Source of the DNA: Candidatus Contubernalis alkalaceticus
Lineage (GTDB): Bacteria > Bacillota > Dethiobacteria > SKNC01
Assembly: GCF_022558445.1 (NCBI RefSeq)
Contig: NZ_CP054699.1
Location: 1,506,001-1,570,000 of the forward strand
Direction: 5' to 3'
Length of the DNA stretch: 64,000 bases
Of this stretch, positions 41,478 through 50,278 are shown piece by piece. The notes under the pieces are model-generated. The model made no database searches. It had not been told where the DNA came from and saw only the letters and a program-made list of their open reading frames with translations. Position numbers and translations under genes: made by a program. Numbering within the stretch: the first letter of the stretch is position 1; every line of letters starts with the position of its first letter.

Positions 41478-42185
41478 TTAACTTACCTCCTCAATTTTTT
41501 GTACCTGGCCGTCTCTTAAGTAAATTACTTTGTGAGCAAATTCTGCTACCTCTATGTCATGGGTAGCTATTACTATAGTTTTTTTTCGTTCCTGGTTCAT
41601 CTTTACTAATATCTTCACAATTTCTTCCCCCGTTTTGGTGTCCAGGTTGCCTGTGGGTTCATCCGCCAATATTATCGGGGGTTCTGTCACCAGGGCCCTG
41701 GCAATGCTGACCCTCTGTTGCTGTCCCCCGCTAAGTTCACTGGGCTTATGGGTCATCCGGTCGGACAGTCCTACCAACTCCAGAACCTCTATGGCTCTCT
41801 TCCGCCTTTCCTTTTTGGATACTCGGGCAAAAAAAAGGGGAATTTCTACATTTTCCAGGGCATTATACTGGGGGAGCAGATTGAAAGATTGAAATATAAA
41901 ACCGACATGATTTCTTCTAAATAGGCTCAGCTGATTTTGATCCAACCGGGTTATTTCTGTATTTCCAACAGTTATGCATCCCTCTGACGAAGATTCCAAT
42001 CCACCCAGGAGGTAAAGTAGTGTAGATTTACCGGAACCTGAAGGTCCCAGCAGGCAGGTTAGGTCTCCTTTTTCAATGGAGGTGTTAATATCTTTTAATG
42101 CATACACCTTGGTGTTCCCCATGGGATATATTTTAGTGACATTATTGATGGCTATTTCCTGCAGTATGAGAACCTCCTCTTCCAT
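41478..42185 (-). CDS. LolD/MacB-type ABC transporter ATPase
   Basis: A 235-residue ATPase of the MacB/LolD group. Walker [11 protein letters not shown]-loop [18 protein letters not shown], signature LSGGQQQR, Walker [12 protein letters not shown] and switch His IATHDIEVA. The ATG at 42185 has GAGGAGG downstream instead of upstream of it, so a later non-ATG start such as CTG at 42164 is possible. First gene of the exporter-type operon reaching 39355 or 38626. Confidence 0.9.
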   Translation of the reverse strand: MEEEVLILQEIAINNVTKIYPMGNTKVYALKDINTSIEKGDLTCLLGPSGSGKSTLLYLLGGLESSSEGCITVGNTEITRLDQNQLSLFRRNHVGFIFQSFNLLPQYNALENVEIPLFFARVSKKERRKRAIEVLELVGLSDRMTHKPSELSGGQQQRVSIARALVTEPPIILADEPTGNLDTKTGEEIVKILVKMNQERKKTIVIATHDIEVAEFAHKVIYLRDGQVQKIEEVS

Positions 42186-42397
42186 TTATTCACATAATTA
42201 TATGTATTTTCGTTTATTCCCTATTAAATACCTGCTTATTTTCAAATATTACCTTAAAATTTTCTTTTATTTAAATATAATATAGCAATTAATGTAAAAG
42301 ATTGATTTTCTCTCACCAATTCGGCACAAAGAATGTTTTGGCACATTATACTGCTTATTTTAAGGCATAATATATAAATAAAGAGGTGATTAGCTGA

Positions 42398-42583
42398 ATG
42401 GAAATTCAACGGGCAAGAGAAATTATTTCTGCTCCAGAAAAAATTGAAGTTCATTTTGACGGTACTCCAGTTTGGATTGAAGATATTAAGAACGATACAG
42501 CCAATGTTACGGTTATGGGAACATGTAAGTCTATGGAAGTTCCCGTTTATGAACTGCAGGAAAAAGGAATTATGTTAGAGTAA
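42398..42583 (+). CDS. sspH: SspH-type small acid-soluble spore protein
   Basis: A 61-residue spore protein of the H type: MEIQRAREIISAPEKIEVHF at the start, then GTPVWIED, then ELQEKGIMLE. SspH is made in the forespore under sigma-G in Bacillus and is a minor spore-core protein. ATG follows AAAGAGGTGATTAGCTGA. Upstream a CATAATA element might be a sigma-G -10 box. It is monocistronic with a strong terminator. This gene is good evidence that the organism forms endospores. Confidence 0.9.
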   Translation: MEIQRAREIISAPEKIEVHFDGTPVWIEDIKNDTANVTVMGTCKSMEVPVYELQEKGIMLE

Positions 42584-42609
42584 AGGGCAGCGTTTTCGCT
42601 GCCCTTTAG
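42582..42609 (+). terminator. Intrinsic terminator after sspH
   Basis: AAAGGGCAGC and GCTGCCCTTT arms with a short GTTTTC loop begin inside the sspH stop codon. The T run is weak. Confidence 0.7.
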
Positions 42610-42718
42610 ATTAGAGATAAATTCTTAATTTGAGTTGTAAAAATAACAGGCTGCTTATTATTTTAAACTCACCTTTTTTTTCTAAAGGAAGAACAGAAGC
42701 GGTAAAAGGAAATGGTGT

Positions 42719-43021
42719 TTATAATTTTACTGCTGTTCCAAACACAATTATCTCCGCCATATTGGAACCAATTTGAGCTGAAGAAAAACGGATGCCAATA
42801 ATAGCATTTGCGCCCAGTTGTTCTGCTTCAGAAACCATCTCCGCCACGGCTGCATCTCTCACGCTGCTGAAAAGCTCTTCGTATTCACTGATATCTCCTC
42901 CAAAAATATTTTTAAAAAAGGCGATAATATCTTTTCCCAGGTGTACTGCTTTTACCTTATTACCCCTTACGATTCCTAACACCTCATAATCTGTTCTTAA
43001 GTCAGTTGTGGTTAATAACAT
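42719..43021 (-). CDS. YbjQ/UPF0145 family protein
   Basis: A 100-residue protein of the YbjQ family: DYEVLGIVRGNKVKAVHLGKD, a variable loop, then AEQLGANAIIGIRFSS and a hydrophobic end. Members form pentamers or decamers; the biochemical role is unknown. The central ALVA-type helix reads SSVRDAAVAEMVSEA. ATG preceded by a GAGGGAGGAATTAAAA site. Monocistronic. Confidence 0.9.
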   Translation of the reverse strand: MLLTTTDLRTDYEVLGIVRGNKVKAVHLGKDIIAFFKNIFGGDISEYEELFSSVRDAAVAEMVSEAEQLGANAIIGIRFSSAQIGSNMAEIIVFGTAVKL

Positions 43022-43162
43022 TTTTAATTCCTCCCTCTATAAATTGAGTTTTTTCTTTCATTTCCTCACCTATTTTTAGAACTCAAAACTAACAATTATT
43101 TAGAAGTCCTTTTTTTAATTTTTTTAATAAAGTATTCTTATCTCTAAAAAATCATTTTATGA

Positions 43163-43918
43163 TTAAGGTTCTTTTTTTTCAAATAGTTTAAATCCCATAT
43201 AATACATACCCCCTATAAGTAGAAGGATTATTATTAAAGATGTAAAAGGAAAGCTTCCTTCTAACATATATTCTGAAGCCGTCATATGATGAAAAACTGA
43301 AAGAAAGTATGTTTTTTGGAACCACCCCGGTACGGCCAATAAAAAGAGAATGAAGGCCGACAACAGCCCAACCTTTACAGGTTCATCCAATACTGTAGAA
43401 ATTAGCATTGTTAGGGTGAGTACAAAGATAAAGCCAATTAGAGTAACTATTGTGGATATGAAAAGTTCTCCAGGAAGTATTTGATATCCCATAATCAGTG
43501 AAACAATATATAGAAGCGCTGTGGAACCCAAAACTATAATCCCAAGACTGATAGCCGCTGTAGCGAACTTAGTTAGATAGAGAGAAGCTCTGGACATAGG
43601 TTTAGCCAACAGGAATTCCAATGTTTTTGATACTTTTTCCCCTGCAATAAGATTCATGCCCATGATTATACCTAAAATTGTACCGATCTGATATAGGTTT
43701 TTCCCGTTCCATTGACTCCAGGTATAAATGCTGTAATTTTCTAAAAATCTATCAAAGCCTTCAAGTCCGGGAATTTGGGGAAATAGATCAACTAATTCTT
43801 TTACGTACGTAAAGGTTAGGGGAATACTAACGGCAGTTATGATTAAAATAATGAGGCCGACTATTATCTTCCATCGAGATTCCCTAAGTTCTTTCTTAAA
43901 CAGTGACTTGTTAAACAT
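43163..43918 (-). CDS. ABC-2 type transporter permease
   Basis: A 251-residue permease with about six membrane segments. The N terminus MFNKSLFKKELRESRWK and the motif AGEKVSKTLEFLLAKPMSR are typical of ABC-2 permeases of the YtrC/NosY kind. ATG at 43918, after GGGAGGTG, overlaps the ATPase stop by eight bases. Third gene of a GntR/ATPase/permease operon of the Ytr type, commonly induced by cell-wall antibiotics. Confidence 0.88.
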   Translation of the reverse strand: MFNKSLFKKELRESRWKIIVGLIILIITAVSIPLTFTYVKELVDLFPQIPGLEGFDRFLENYSIYTWSQWNGKNLYQIGTILGIIMGMNLIAGEKVSKTLEFLLAKPMSRASLYLTKFATAAISLGIIVLGSTALLYIVSLIMGYQILPGELFISTIVTLIGFIFVLTLTMLISTVLDEPVKVGLLSAFILFLLAVPGWFQKTYFLSVFHHMTASEYMLEGSFPFTSLIIILLLIGGMYYMGFKLFEKKEP

Positions 43919-44804
43919 CAGTGTCACCTCCCACATAATCCATAAAAAGATCTTCTAGGTTTTGGTCTATTATTTCTAACAGGAAGTGAGGAATTTTCTT
44001 GCAGTCTTCAAATATATCTTCAAAATGATCATCGATAAATATTAAATATCCGTTCCCTTCTTTTTCTACTTTCTTTATACCCGGTCGTTCAAAGAGGTCT
44101 GTTGGTGGTTCCTTTTGAAATACAGCCCGGATGACCTTTTCTTGGGTTTTTAACTTATCCATAGAAGCTGTTTTTATAAGTTTTCCTTCTTTTAGAAATG
44201 CAACCTGGTCACATACCCTTTCTACATCACTTAAAAGGTGAGAAGAAAAGAACACAGTTTTACCGGACCCGACAATTTCTTTAAGAATTATGTTAAGAAA
44301 TTGTACTCTCTTGATGGGATCCAAGCCACTGGTAGGTTCATCCAATATTAATAAAGCAGGATTAGGTGCCATCGCAATGATCAAAGCTAACTGAGATTTC
44401 ATCCCTTTGGATAGGGAACTTATTTTGTTTTTTAATGGAAGATTAAACAAATTACAATATTTTTTAACCAGTGAGTCTTCCCAGTTGGGATAAAATCCGC
44501 GGCAGAAATTAATTAGTTCATATCCGGTCATATAACCATACATCTCAGGGACTTCAGACATATATCCTGTTTTGGTTCGAATTTTTAAACTATCCTTGGA
44601 GATATCAAAACCTAATATTTTTCCTTCCCCGGAAGTAGCTCTTGTAATTCCTAAAAGCATTCTTATGGTGGTAGTTTTTCCAGAACCGTTAGGCCCTAAG
44701 AAACCAAACACGCTTCCCTGGGGCACCTGCAGGTTCAAACCATTCACTGCTTTAAAAGAATTAAATTCCTTTGTTAAGTTTATAGTGTCAATTGCCAGTA
44801 CCAA
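43911..44804 (-). CDS. ABC transporter ATPase (YtrB-like)
   Basis: A 297-residue ATPase with an extended C-terminal domain. Walker A GPNGSGKTT, Q-loop YMSEVPEMYGYMT, signature LSKGMKSQ (degenerate, common in this group), Walker B LLILDEPTSGLDP and switch His FFSSHLLSDVERV. The C-terminal ~80 residues probably regulate dimerisation. It starts three bases after the GntR regulator stops. Confidence 0.9.
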   Translation of the reverse strand: MVLAIDTINLTKEFNSFKAVNGLNLQVPQGSVFGFLGPNGSGKTTTIRMLLGITRATSGEGKILGFDISKDSLKIRTKTGYMSEVPEMYGYMTGYELINFCRGFYPNWEDSLVKKYCNLFNLPLKNKISSLSKGMKSQLALIIAMAPNPALLILDEPTSGLDPIKRVQFLNIILKEIVGSGKTVFFSSHLLSDVERVCDQVAFLKEGKLIKTASMDKLKTQEKVIRAVFQKEPPTDLFERPGIKKVEKEGNGYLIFIDDHFEDIFEDCKKIPHFLLEIIDQNLEDLFMDYVGGDTDV

Positions 44805-44807
44805 CTT

Positions 44808-45203
44808 CTATTCCCCCTTTCTATTTATCACTCCGTTTTCGTATTCCTCCAAAAAAAGAATCTTTAACCTTTCTTGACTTAATCCCAAATGAAAGGATTC
44901 TGTAAATAGCTGTCTGATAGAATTTTTCATTAAATCCTCTTTTTGGGACTCTTCCATGGAATATTTCCCTTTTGAAACAAAGGTGCCTACTCCATGAATA
45001 ATGTTGATAATCCCTTCCCTCTCCAACTCCTGGTAGGCTTTACTCACCGTATTGGGGTTTATGGTGAGGTTTTCGGAGAGTTCCCTAACGGAAGGAAGTT
45101 GATCCCCTGGATTAAGCAGGCCACCAGCGGCAGAATGCTTAATCTGTTTAATGATTTGTTTATAAATTGGAATTCCGCTGCTGGGTAGGAGGTAAAAATG
45201 CAT
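44808..45203 (-). CDS. GntR-family (YtrA-type) repressor
   Basis: A 131-residue regulator. The GntR winged helix spans about residues 10-75: IPIYKQIIKQIKHSAAGG, LPSVRELSENLTINPNTVSKAY and REGIINIIHGVGTFV. A short C-terminal dimerisation segment follows, without an effector-binding domain, which is the YtrA subfamily pattern. It heads the operon of the ABC transporter at 43163-44804 and probably represses it. An inverted repeat just upstream is a likely operator. Confidence 0.9.
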   Translation of the reverse strand: MHFYLLPSSGIPIYKQIIKQIKHSAAGGLLNPGDQLPSVRELSENLTINPNTVSKAYQELEREGIINIIHGVGTFVSKGKYSMEESQKEDLMKNSIRQLFTESFHLGLSQERLKILFLEEYENGVINRKGE

Positions 45204-45223
45204 TATTATACTCTCCTCTCATG

Positions 45224-45245
45224 CTGTACTATAACTGTAATACAG
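45224..45245. promoter_or_regulatory. Likely operator of the YtrA-type repressor
   Basis: CTGTAcTA and TAaTACAG arms form an imperfect 22-base inverted repeat about 20 bases above the repressor start, where a GntR dimer would block transcription of its operon. Confidence 0.55.
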
Positions 45246-45292
45246 TATGCAGTAATCTTACCATATGAATTGTTTTTTTTCAAGTAACTGTC

Positions 45293-45324
45293 TTAATATT
45301 AATTAATTAATTAATTAATATTAA
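45293..45324. repeat. 32-bp perfect AT-only palindrome
   Basis: TTAATATT, four AATT units and AATATTAA form a self-complementary stretch made only of A and T, in the divergent promoter region between the GntR regulator and the ABC ATPase at 45429. It could extrude as a cruciform or bind an AT-specific protein; no function is assigned. Confidence 0.6.
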
Positions 45325-45428
45325 ATGAGCAGGAAATGGGATGTATGAATAAGAATGTAAAAATTATAAAGCAACTTATAAAAAATCCATTTATTTAATA
45401 ATATTTTACATCTAAGGAGTTGAGGATA

Positions 45429-46358
45429 TTGGGACAGCCAGTATTGTCTGTGCGAGGGTTACGAAAAAGTTTTGGTGACAAAGTAGTTGTTAAGGATGTG
45501 TCATTTGATGTATGCCCGGGGGAAATATTTGGAGTTCTAGGACCCAATGGGGCAGGTAAAACTACAGCTATCAGGATGATAATGGGAGTTATGATGCCAG
45601 ATCAAGGGGAAGTTAATTTTCGTTTGAATGGAAAGACAGGTCTATTGGATAAAACAAAGCTGGGGTATCTGCCGGAGGAAAGGGGACTATATGATAACGT
45701 TAAAGTTATACAAACTCTCATTTATTTGGGGGAGCTCAAGGGTGTGTCCACAGCGGAGGCAAAAAAAAGAGCTCTAGAATGGCTTGAAGTTATGAACCTT
45801 GTTGAGTATGCAGAAAGCAAACTGGAAAAATTATCAAAGGGTATGCAGCAGAAAATACAGTTTATCGCTTCGGTTCTGCACCGCCCAGACCTGGTTTTAT
45901 TGGATGAGCCTTTTTCTGGGCTGGATCCCATTAACCAAGATTTATTCAAAGAACTAATTAGAAAGCTTCAAGGGGAAGGGATTACAATCCTTCTTTCTGC
46001 TCACCAAATGAGTGTGGTAGAGGAGCTTTGCAACAGGATCTTTTTAATTGATAAAGGAGAAGAAATACTGTACGGAACAGTACAGGGAATTAAAGATGAC
46101 TATCATCAATACTCTGTTAATTTGTCCTTTACCCAAGGAGAGGCGCTTCATCAATTTCTTACTTTGCTGCCAGAAGTTAAAAGCTTACACATCACGTCAG
46201 AAAAAGCGGATTTTCGAATTTCCAGCTCATTTGATTTAAATGATTTTATAAACCAATTGACTTCTTACTGCCATTTGGAGCGGGTTGTAATACAGAAACC
46301 TCCTCTACACGAAATATTTGTAAATACAGTCAGGGAGAGGGGGATGAAAAATGTTTAG
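45429..46358 (+). CDS. ABC transporter ATPase (NatA-like, with DUF4162 tail)
   Basis: An ATPase of about 309 residues. Walker A GPNGAGKTT, Q-loop YLPEERGLYDN (the form typical of NatA-type ATPases), signature LSKGMQQK, Walker B LVLLDEPFSGLDP and switch His LLSAHQMSVVEE. The last ~80 residues form the DUF4162 regulatory domain. TTG at 45429 is preferred because AAGGAG lies nine bases upstream; the TTG at 45420 directly abuts that site. It overlaps the permease gene, forming a NatAB-like exporter of sodium or other compounds. Confidence 0.9.
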   Translation: MGQPVLSVRGLRKSFGDKVVVKDVSFDVCPGEIFGVLGPNGAGKTTAIRMIMGVMMPDQGEVNFRLNGKTGLLDKTKLGYLPEERGLYDNVKVIQTLIYLGELKGVSTAEAKKRALEWLEVMNLVEYAESKLEKLSKGMQQKIQFIASVLHRPDLVLLDEPFSGLDPINQDLFKELIRKLQGEGITILLSAHQMSVVEELCNRIFLIDKGEEILYGTVQGIKDDYHQYSVNLSFTQGEALHQFLTLLPEVKSLHITSEKADFRISSSFDLNDFINQLTSYCHLERVVIQKPPLHEIFVNTVRERGMKNV

Positions 46359-47646
46359 CAAGAATGTAAAGACTGTGGTTAAGTGGGAAATTAATAATAC
46401 GATAAAGAGTGCCGGATTTATCATCTTTACTCTATTAATTCCCATTGTCATGCTGATTGGCGGAGCTTTACCTGGGTTGATTGGGGATGGAATTATGGGA
46501 GAAGAAAAAACAGTTGCTGTGCTGGATGAAACTCAGGATTGTTTTTTTGGCACCAGGCTGTCTCAGATGGAAAGTGATAATCTTAGTTTTGAGCTTTTCT
46601 CTGCTTCCCGGGAGGAGCTCCGGCAGAAAGTGGCTTCAGGTGATTATGACGGCGGACTGGTTTTTAATCAGGAAGAATTAGCCCAGGGTGTTATTCCTTT
46701 TTATCTTGAGGATACAAGTTATAATAATCCCGCATATTTTAGAGTTGATTCTTTTTTACAACCACTGATATTTGAAGAAAAAATGAATCAAATAGGCCTT
46801 TCTCAAGAGGATAAAGAAATATTAGCTTCACCGTTACACCTTCAAGTTCTGCCACCTGTTCAGGAATCGTCTATGAATGGTGGTGCCGGGGAAGATGGAT
46901 TGTCTGAAGAGGAGAGAATGCAGGAAGGTGAATTTCATTTTGAAGTTGGAGCAGAAGAAATACTGCCTTTAGTTTTTGGGGTGCTTCTTTTTATTTCTGT
47001 TTTAGTTTTAGGGCAAATTCTAATGTATGGCGTTATCAAGGAAAAAAAGAATAGAATTGTGGAGATACTTCTTTCTTCTCTTTCCGCTGTGGAACTTTTA
47101 TGGGGAAAGCTTATTAGTTTTGGTATTCTCAGCATGATACAAATATTGATTTGGGTAATCACTGGACTTTTTGTTGTAACATACCTTGTAGAAATACCAT
47201 TTTCTTTGCAGGTCAGTGCCGGAACGATGGTTCCTTTGCTCCTATATTTTGTCCTGGGATATTTCCTTCTTTCTTCACTTTTTGCTGTTCTGGGATCTAT
47301 CATGAAAGACGCTGAAAGCGGCAGCCAAGTCCAGGGAATGATCGTGCTTATTCCTATGCTTCCCATGTTTATAGCTACACCTATAATGATGTTTCCAGAT
47401 GCCACCTGGGTAAAAGTATTAAGTTTTATTCCCATATTCACGCCGGGTATGATGCTTTTAAGAATTGGTATAGCTGATATTCCTCTGTGGGAAACTGTAG
47501 GGACTTTGCTGGTCTTGGCTGTTTCCTTAGTAGTTTTTATTAAAATCTCAGCTAAAATATTTGAAGGCAGCATCCTTCAGTATGACAGGGCTTCCACAAT
47601 AAAGGATATGATGAACACCCTGACGAAAAAATCCCCAGCAAAATAA
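46351..47646 (+). CDS. NatB-like ABC-2 permease
   Basis: A 431-residue permease. One membrane helix near the N terminus (SAGFIIFTLLIPIVMLIGG), a large extracytoplasmic region with an acidic stretch (about 45-205), and then about five more helices. EKKNRIVEILLSSLSAVELLWGK is the coupling-loop block of NatB proteins. ATG overlaps the ATPase stop by eight bases. Function as a Na+ or drug exporter is a family inference only. Confidence 0.88.
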   Translation: MFSKNVKTVVKWEINNTIKSAGFIIFTLLIPIVMLIGGALPGLIGDGIMGEEKTVAVLDETQDCFFGTRLSQMESDNLSFELFSASREELRQKVASGDYDGGLVFNQEELAQGVIPFYLEDTSYNNPAYFRVDSFLQPLIFEEKMNQIGLSQEDKEILASPLHLQVLPPVQESSMNGGAGEDGLSEEERMQEGEFHFEVGAEEILPLVFGVLLFISVLVLGQILMYGVIKEKKNRIVEILLSSLSAVELLWGKLISFGILSMIQILIWVITGLFVVTYLVEIPFSLQVSAGTMVPLLLYFVLGYFLLSSLFAVLGSIMKDAESGSQVQGMIVLIPMLPMFIATPIMMFPDATWVKVLSFIPIFTPGMMLLRIGIADIPLWETVGTLLVLAVSLVVFIKISAKIFEGSILQYDRASTIKDMMNTLTKKSPAK

Positions 47647-47652
47647 ATAGAA

Positions 47653-47690
47653 CAGGGGGACAGGTTCCCTGTCTCCCTGCTTTCTTTTTT
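47653..47690. terminator. Terminator between convergent genes
   Basis: AGGGGGACAGG and CCTGTCTCCCT arms with a TTC loop are followed by GCTTTCTTTTTTC. The stem belongs to the GGTTCC-type palindromes seen elsewhere in the window. Confidence 0.75.
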
Positions 47691-47696
47691 CTCTTG

Positions 47697-47912
47697 TCAA
47701 TTGTTTTTATTTTTAAGTTTTTCAATCAAATCAGAAATCTTTTTTTCTTGTTTTTTTGTTTCTTCAGCATCCAACTCAAAAGTAATTTTCAGCCAACTGC
47801 CCTCTGGGGCGTTTTTGGGTAAAAAGTCTAAAGGAATATTAATTTTAATCTCTTCATCTCCCATTAAAACCACAGCATAATTACTTTCTATTCTATCAAT
47901 GACAGCTTTCAT
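47697..47912 (-). CDS. DUF3006 domain protein
   Basis: A 71-residue protein. The first ~45 residues match the DUF3006 pattern (VIDRIESNYAVVLMGDEE, then IPLDFLPKNAPEGSWLKI), a small beta-barrel. The tail is a Lys/Glu-rich helix. DUF3006 genes are often beside ComEC-like MBL hydrolases, as here (66 bases above). A joint but unknown role in envelope or DNA handling is suggested by that recurring pairing. Confidence 0.85.
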   Translation of the reverse strand: MKAVIDRIESNYAVVLMGDEEIKINIPLDFLPKNAPEGSWLKITFELDAEETKKQEKKISDLIEKLKNKNN

Positions 47913-47977
47913 TTTGTTTGTTCTTGCCTCCCAATAATTATAAGTAGTGTTTATTTTATTTAGTCCAGCTTATGTGG

Positions 47978-48979
47978 CTAATTTTCTGAGGGTTCATCCG
48001 GTTCCGGCTCCGGCTCAGATTCTTGTCCTTTAGTATATTGGTAAGGTTGTTTTACGTTAATGTCATAGGTTTGACCATCGGTGGTTATTACAATGGTACC
48101 GTGAACACTAGTCATGTATATGTCTATATGGGCATCATTTAATTTGGATAGGGTTTCATGGTGTGGAAATCCATATTCATTGTTTTCTCCCACCATGATG
48201 ATGGCAGCGTCTGCATCTAAAGCGCTTAAAAATGAATCAGTTGTGCTTGTGCTGCTTCCATGGTGACCTACTTTCAAAAATGTGCTTTTTAGATTATATC
48301 CTCTTTTGAGAATTGCTTTTTCACTGGCTTCTTCCGCATCTCCTGTGAACATAAAACTAATTTTCCCAAAGGTGAGTTTTACTACAATTGAGGAATCATT
48401 TAAATTAGAACCGGAGGCTTGAGAGGGGTGCAGTATTTGCATTGATACGCCGCTTCCCAGGTGTCTGGCCAAGCCTGCGCGGCCTTCGGTATATTTTATT
48501 TCTTTTTTATCTATCACTTCTAAGTAGTCTTCAAATGTTTTTGTGGTGTGGACAGCGCCGGAATCTATTACTTCTGTTACGGGCATGCTTTCTAAAATAT
48601 TTATCAGACCACCGATATGGTCTGAATGAGGATGGGTGCCTATAACTAAATGAAGCTCATCTATTCCTTGTTCTTCAAGGTAATTTAATACTGTGTTTCC
48701 CCGTTCTCCACCGTCAATTAAAATATTGTGAGAAGGTGATTTAATAAATATGGCATCTCCTTGGCCTACATCAATAAAGTGGACTTGAAGCTGCCCTTGA
48801 TATTCTGGATCTGCAGGTTCCTGTATTGTTTCTGGGTCAGAATCTACAGGGGAATCCAATACATCCATTACTATTTCTTCCAGAGAATTAATAATTTTAT
48901 CGGTTGTTATGTTTCCGCACCCTGATAGTAACAATAGAATTAATAAAAAAGATAGTATAAAAATATGTGTTTTTTTCAT
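47978..48979 (-). CDS. ComEC/Rec2-like metallo-beta-lactamase-fold lipoprotein
   Basis: A 333-residue lipoprotein (lipobox LLLSGC). The MBL domain begins at about residue 68: VHFIDVGQGDAIFI, then the metal motif THPHSDHIGG (HxHxDH), FMFTGDAEE and KVGHHGSSTST. It resembles the free-standing C-terminal domain of competence protein ComEC, exposed on the outside of the membrane and possibly acting on nucleic acid or phosphodiesters. The tail is Pro/Glu-rich. It is followed by the DUF3006 gene, probably one transcript. Confidence 0.9.
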   Translation of the reverse strand: MKKTHIFILSFLLILLLLSGCGNITTDKIINSLEEIVMDVLDSPVDSDPETIQEPADPEYQGQLQVHFIDVGQGDAIFIKSPSHNILIDGGERGNTVLNYLEEQGIDELHLVIGTHPHSDHIGGLINILESMPVTEVIDSGAVHTTKTFEDYLEVIDKKEIKYTEGRAGLARHLGSGVSMQILHPSQASGSNLNDSSIVVKLTFGKISFMFTGDAEEASEKAILKRGYNLKSTFLKVGHHGSSTSTTDSFLSALDADAAIIMVGENNEYGFPHHETLSKLNDAHIDIYMTSVHGTIVITTDGQTYDINVKQPYQYTKGQESEPEPEPDEPSEN

Positions 48980-49030
48980 ATTCTATATTCCCCTCCTACA
49001 ATTATAAAAATTTCCCACATTATTAAATAA

Positions 49031-49115
49031 GGCCGCCACCGTTAAGCGTTAGCGTAGGTGGAGACTCTACTTCGCCTGATTCCCCGATTTTAAAGCTTGC
49101 TGAAATTAGTTCACT
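49031..49115 (+). repeat. Dispersed structured repeat, copy B
   Basis: CGCCTGATTCCCCGATTTTAAAGCTTGCTGAAATTAGTTCAC at 49074-49114 (described here as its family blocks CCTGATTCCCCGAT, AGCTTGCTGAAA and AGTTCACT) matches copies A and C. The 5' part holds a CCACC / GGTGG hairpin around GTTAAGCGTTAGCGTA, like copy A. Its 3' edge coincides with the stop codon of the gene at 49114-50277. Confidence 0.6.
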
Positions 49116-50277
49116 AAGTAATCTTAGTGTCCGAATCCTTAAGCTCTAATATTTTTATTGGTTCGATAATTTTATTATACCGGGCAAAGTTTAATAAACG
49201 AAATTTTAAAACATTAGTAATCTCAGCACCTTTTGTGATAAGCACAGTCCCTGAAACATCTCTAATATCGTCAGCCAATATTTTCCCCGGCAAAATATCC
49301 GTTAGACTTATTGATCTTACAATAAATCCTTTATCAATACTCATTAATTCTGCATCAAGAGCAGCTAACACATTAGGGTCATACCCTCCTGAATATTTAT
49401 ACATTTTATCAATAATATTTTTATCATTGTATCCTAAGTTTTTCAGTGTATCAAATTCAATAACAACCTTAAGAATCCTTGAGGTCAGTGGAATAGCATT
49501 ACCTTTTAAATCATCATTGGGTGTACCTTTCCCATTATACTGCTTAAATTGATAACCAATAGCTTCGGCAATACCTTCTAATCGGGGTATGTTTGATAAT
49601 AGTTTTTCTCCTATGGATGGGTGTTCAAAAAACATTTTGCTTTCATCTTTTGTTAGTGTTTCTCCTTTTAATTTTTTTTCAATAATTGAAACCGGTAATG
49701 TTATACAGCCAATTTGCGACAACATTGCTGCAAGTTCAACTTCAAAGGGTCTTTCCATAGTAAGCCTTTCAGCTATATTTTTGGCAAGTTTACTTATGCG
49801 GGAAGCCTGTCCAAAAGCAAAAGGACTTACTATAGAAAGAATGTCAATGAGTACTTTTACGCTGCCCTTGAGGGTTTTTTCTATTAGTTCCCGTTCTCCC
49901 GTAATAAGTCGGTACTGTCCTACTCCTGCCGTTACAGCATTTATAAACACTTCAGAGGGACAAGGTTTGGTAAGAAAACGAAATATATTGCCTCTATTCA
50001 CTGCATCAATAGCAGCATTCATATCGGCATATCCGGTAAGAATTATACGAACAGTATCAGGTGATAATTCTCTGGCAGTGGAAAGAAACTGAATTCCGTC
50101 CATTTCCGGCATGCGATAGTCGGATATGATAACTGAAAATGGCCCCTGCTCTTTTAAAGCAGATATTCCATCTGCCCCGCTTTGAGCTGTTATTATTTTA
50201 AATCTCCTATGAAATTGTCTTTTGTAAGCATCCAATACGTTTTGATCATCATCCACAAACAGTATTTTTTCTTTCAT
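49114..50277 (-). CDS. Response regulator with degenerate HD-GYP domain
   Basis: A 387-residue regulator. Receiver: FVDDDQN, phosphoacceptor Asp in VIISDYRMPEMDG, Thr in IILTGYAD and Lys in LTKPCP. The C-terminal region aligns with HD-GYP c-di-GMP phosphodiesterases, but the metal ligands are lost: HDIGK reads SQIGC, the HHE region reads YQFKQYNG and GYP reads GTP; only EHPSIGE is kept. It is therefore probably not catalytic. ATG lies two bases below the histidine kinase gene. Its stop overlaps repeat copy B, so the C terminus could have been altered by insertion. Confidence 0.87.
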   Translation of the reverse strand: MKEKILFVDDDQNVLDAYKRQFHRRFKIITAQSGADGISALKEQGPFSVIISDYRMPEMDGIQFLSTARELSPDTVRIILTGYADMNAAIDAVNRGNIFRFLTKPCPSEVFINAVTAGVGQYRLITGERELIEKTLKGSVKVLIDILSIVSPFAFGQASRISKLAKNIAERLTMERPFEVELAAMLSQIGCITLPVSIIEKKLKGETLTKDESKMFFEHPSIGEKLLSNIPRLEGIAEAIGYQFKQYNGKGTPNDDLKGNAIPLTSRILKVVIEFDTLKNLGYNDKNIIDKMYKYSGGYDPNVLAALDAELMSIDKGFIVRSISLTDILPGKILADDIRDVSGTVLITKGAEITNVLKFRLLNFARYNKIIEPIKILELKDSDTKIT

Positions 50278-50278
50278 A

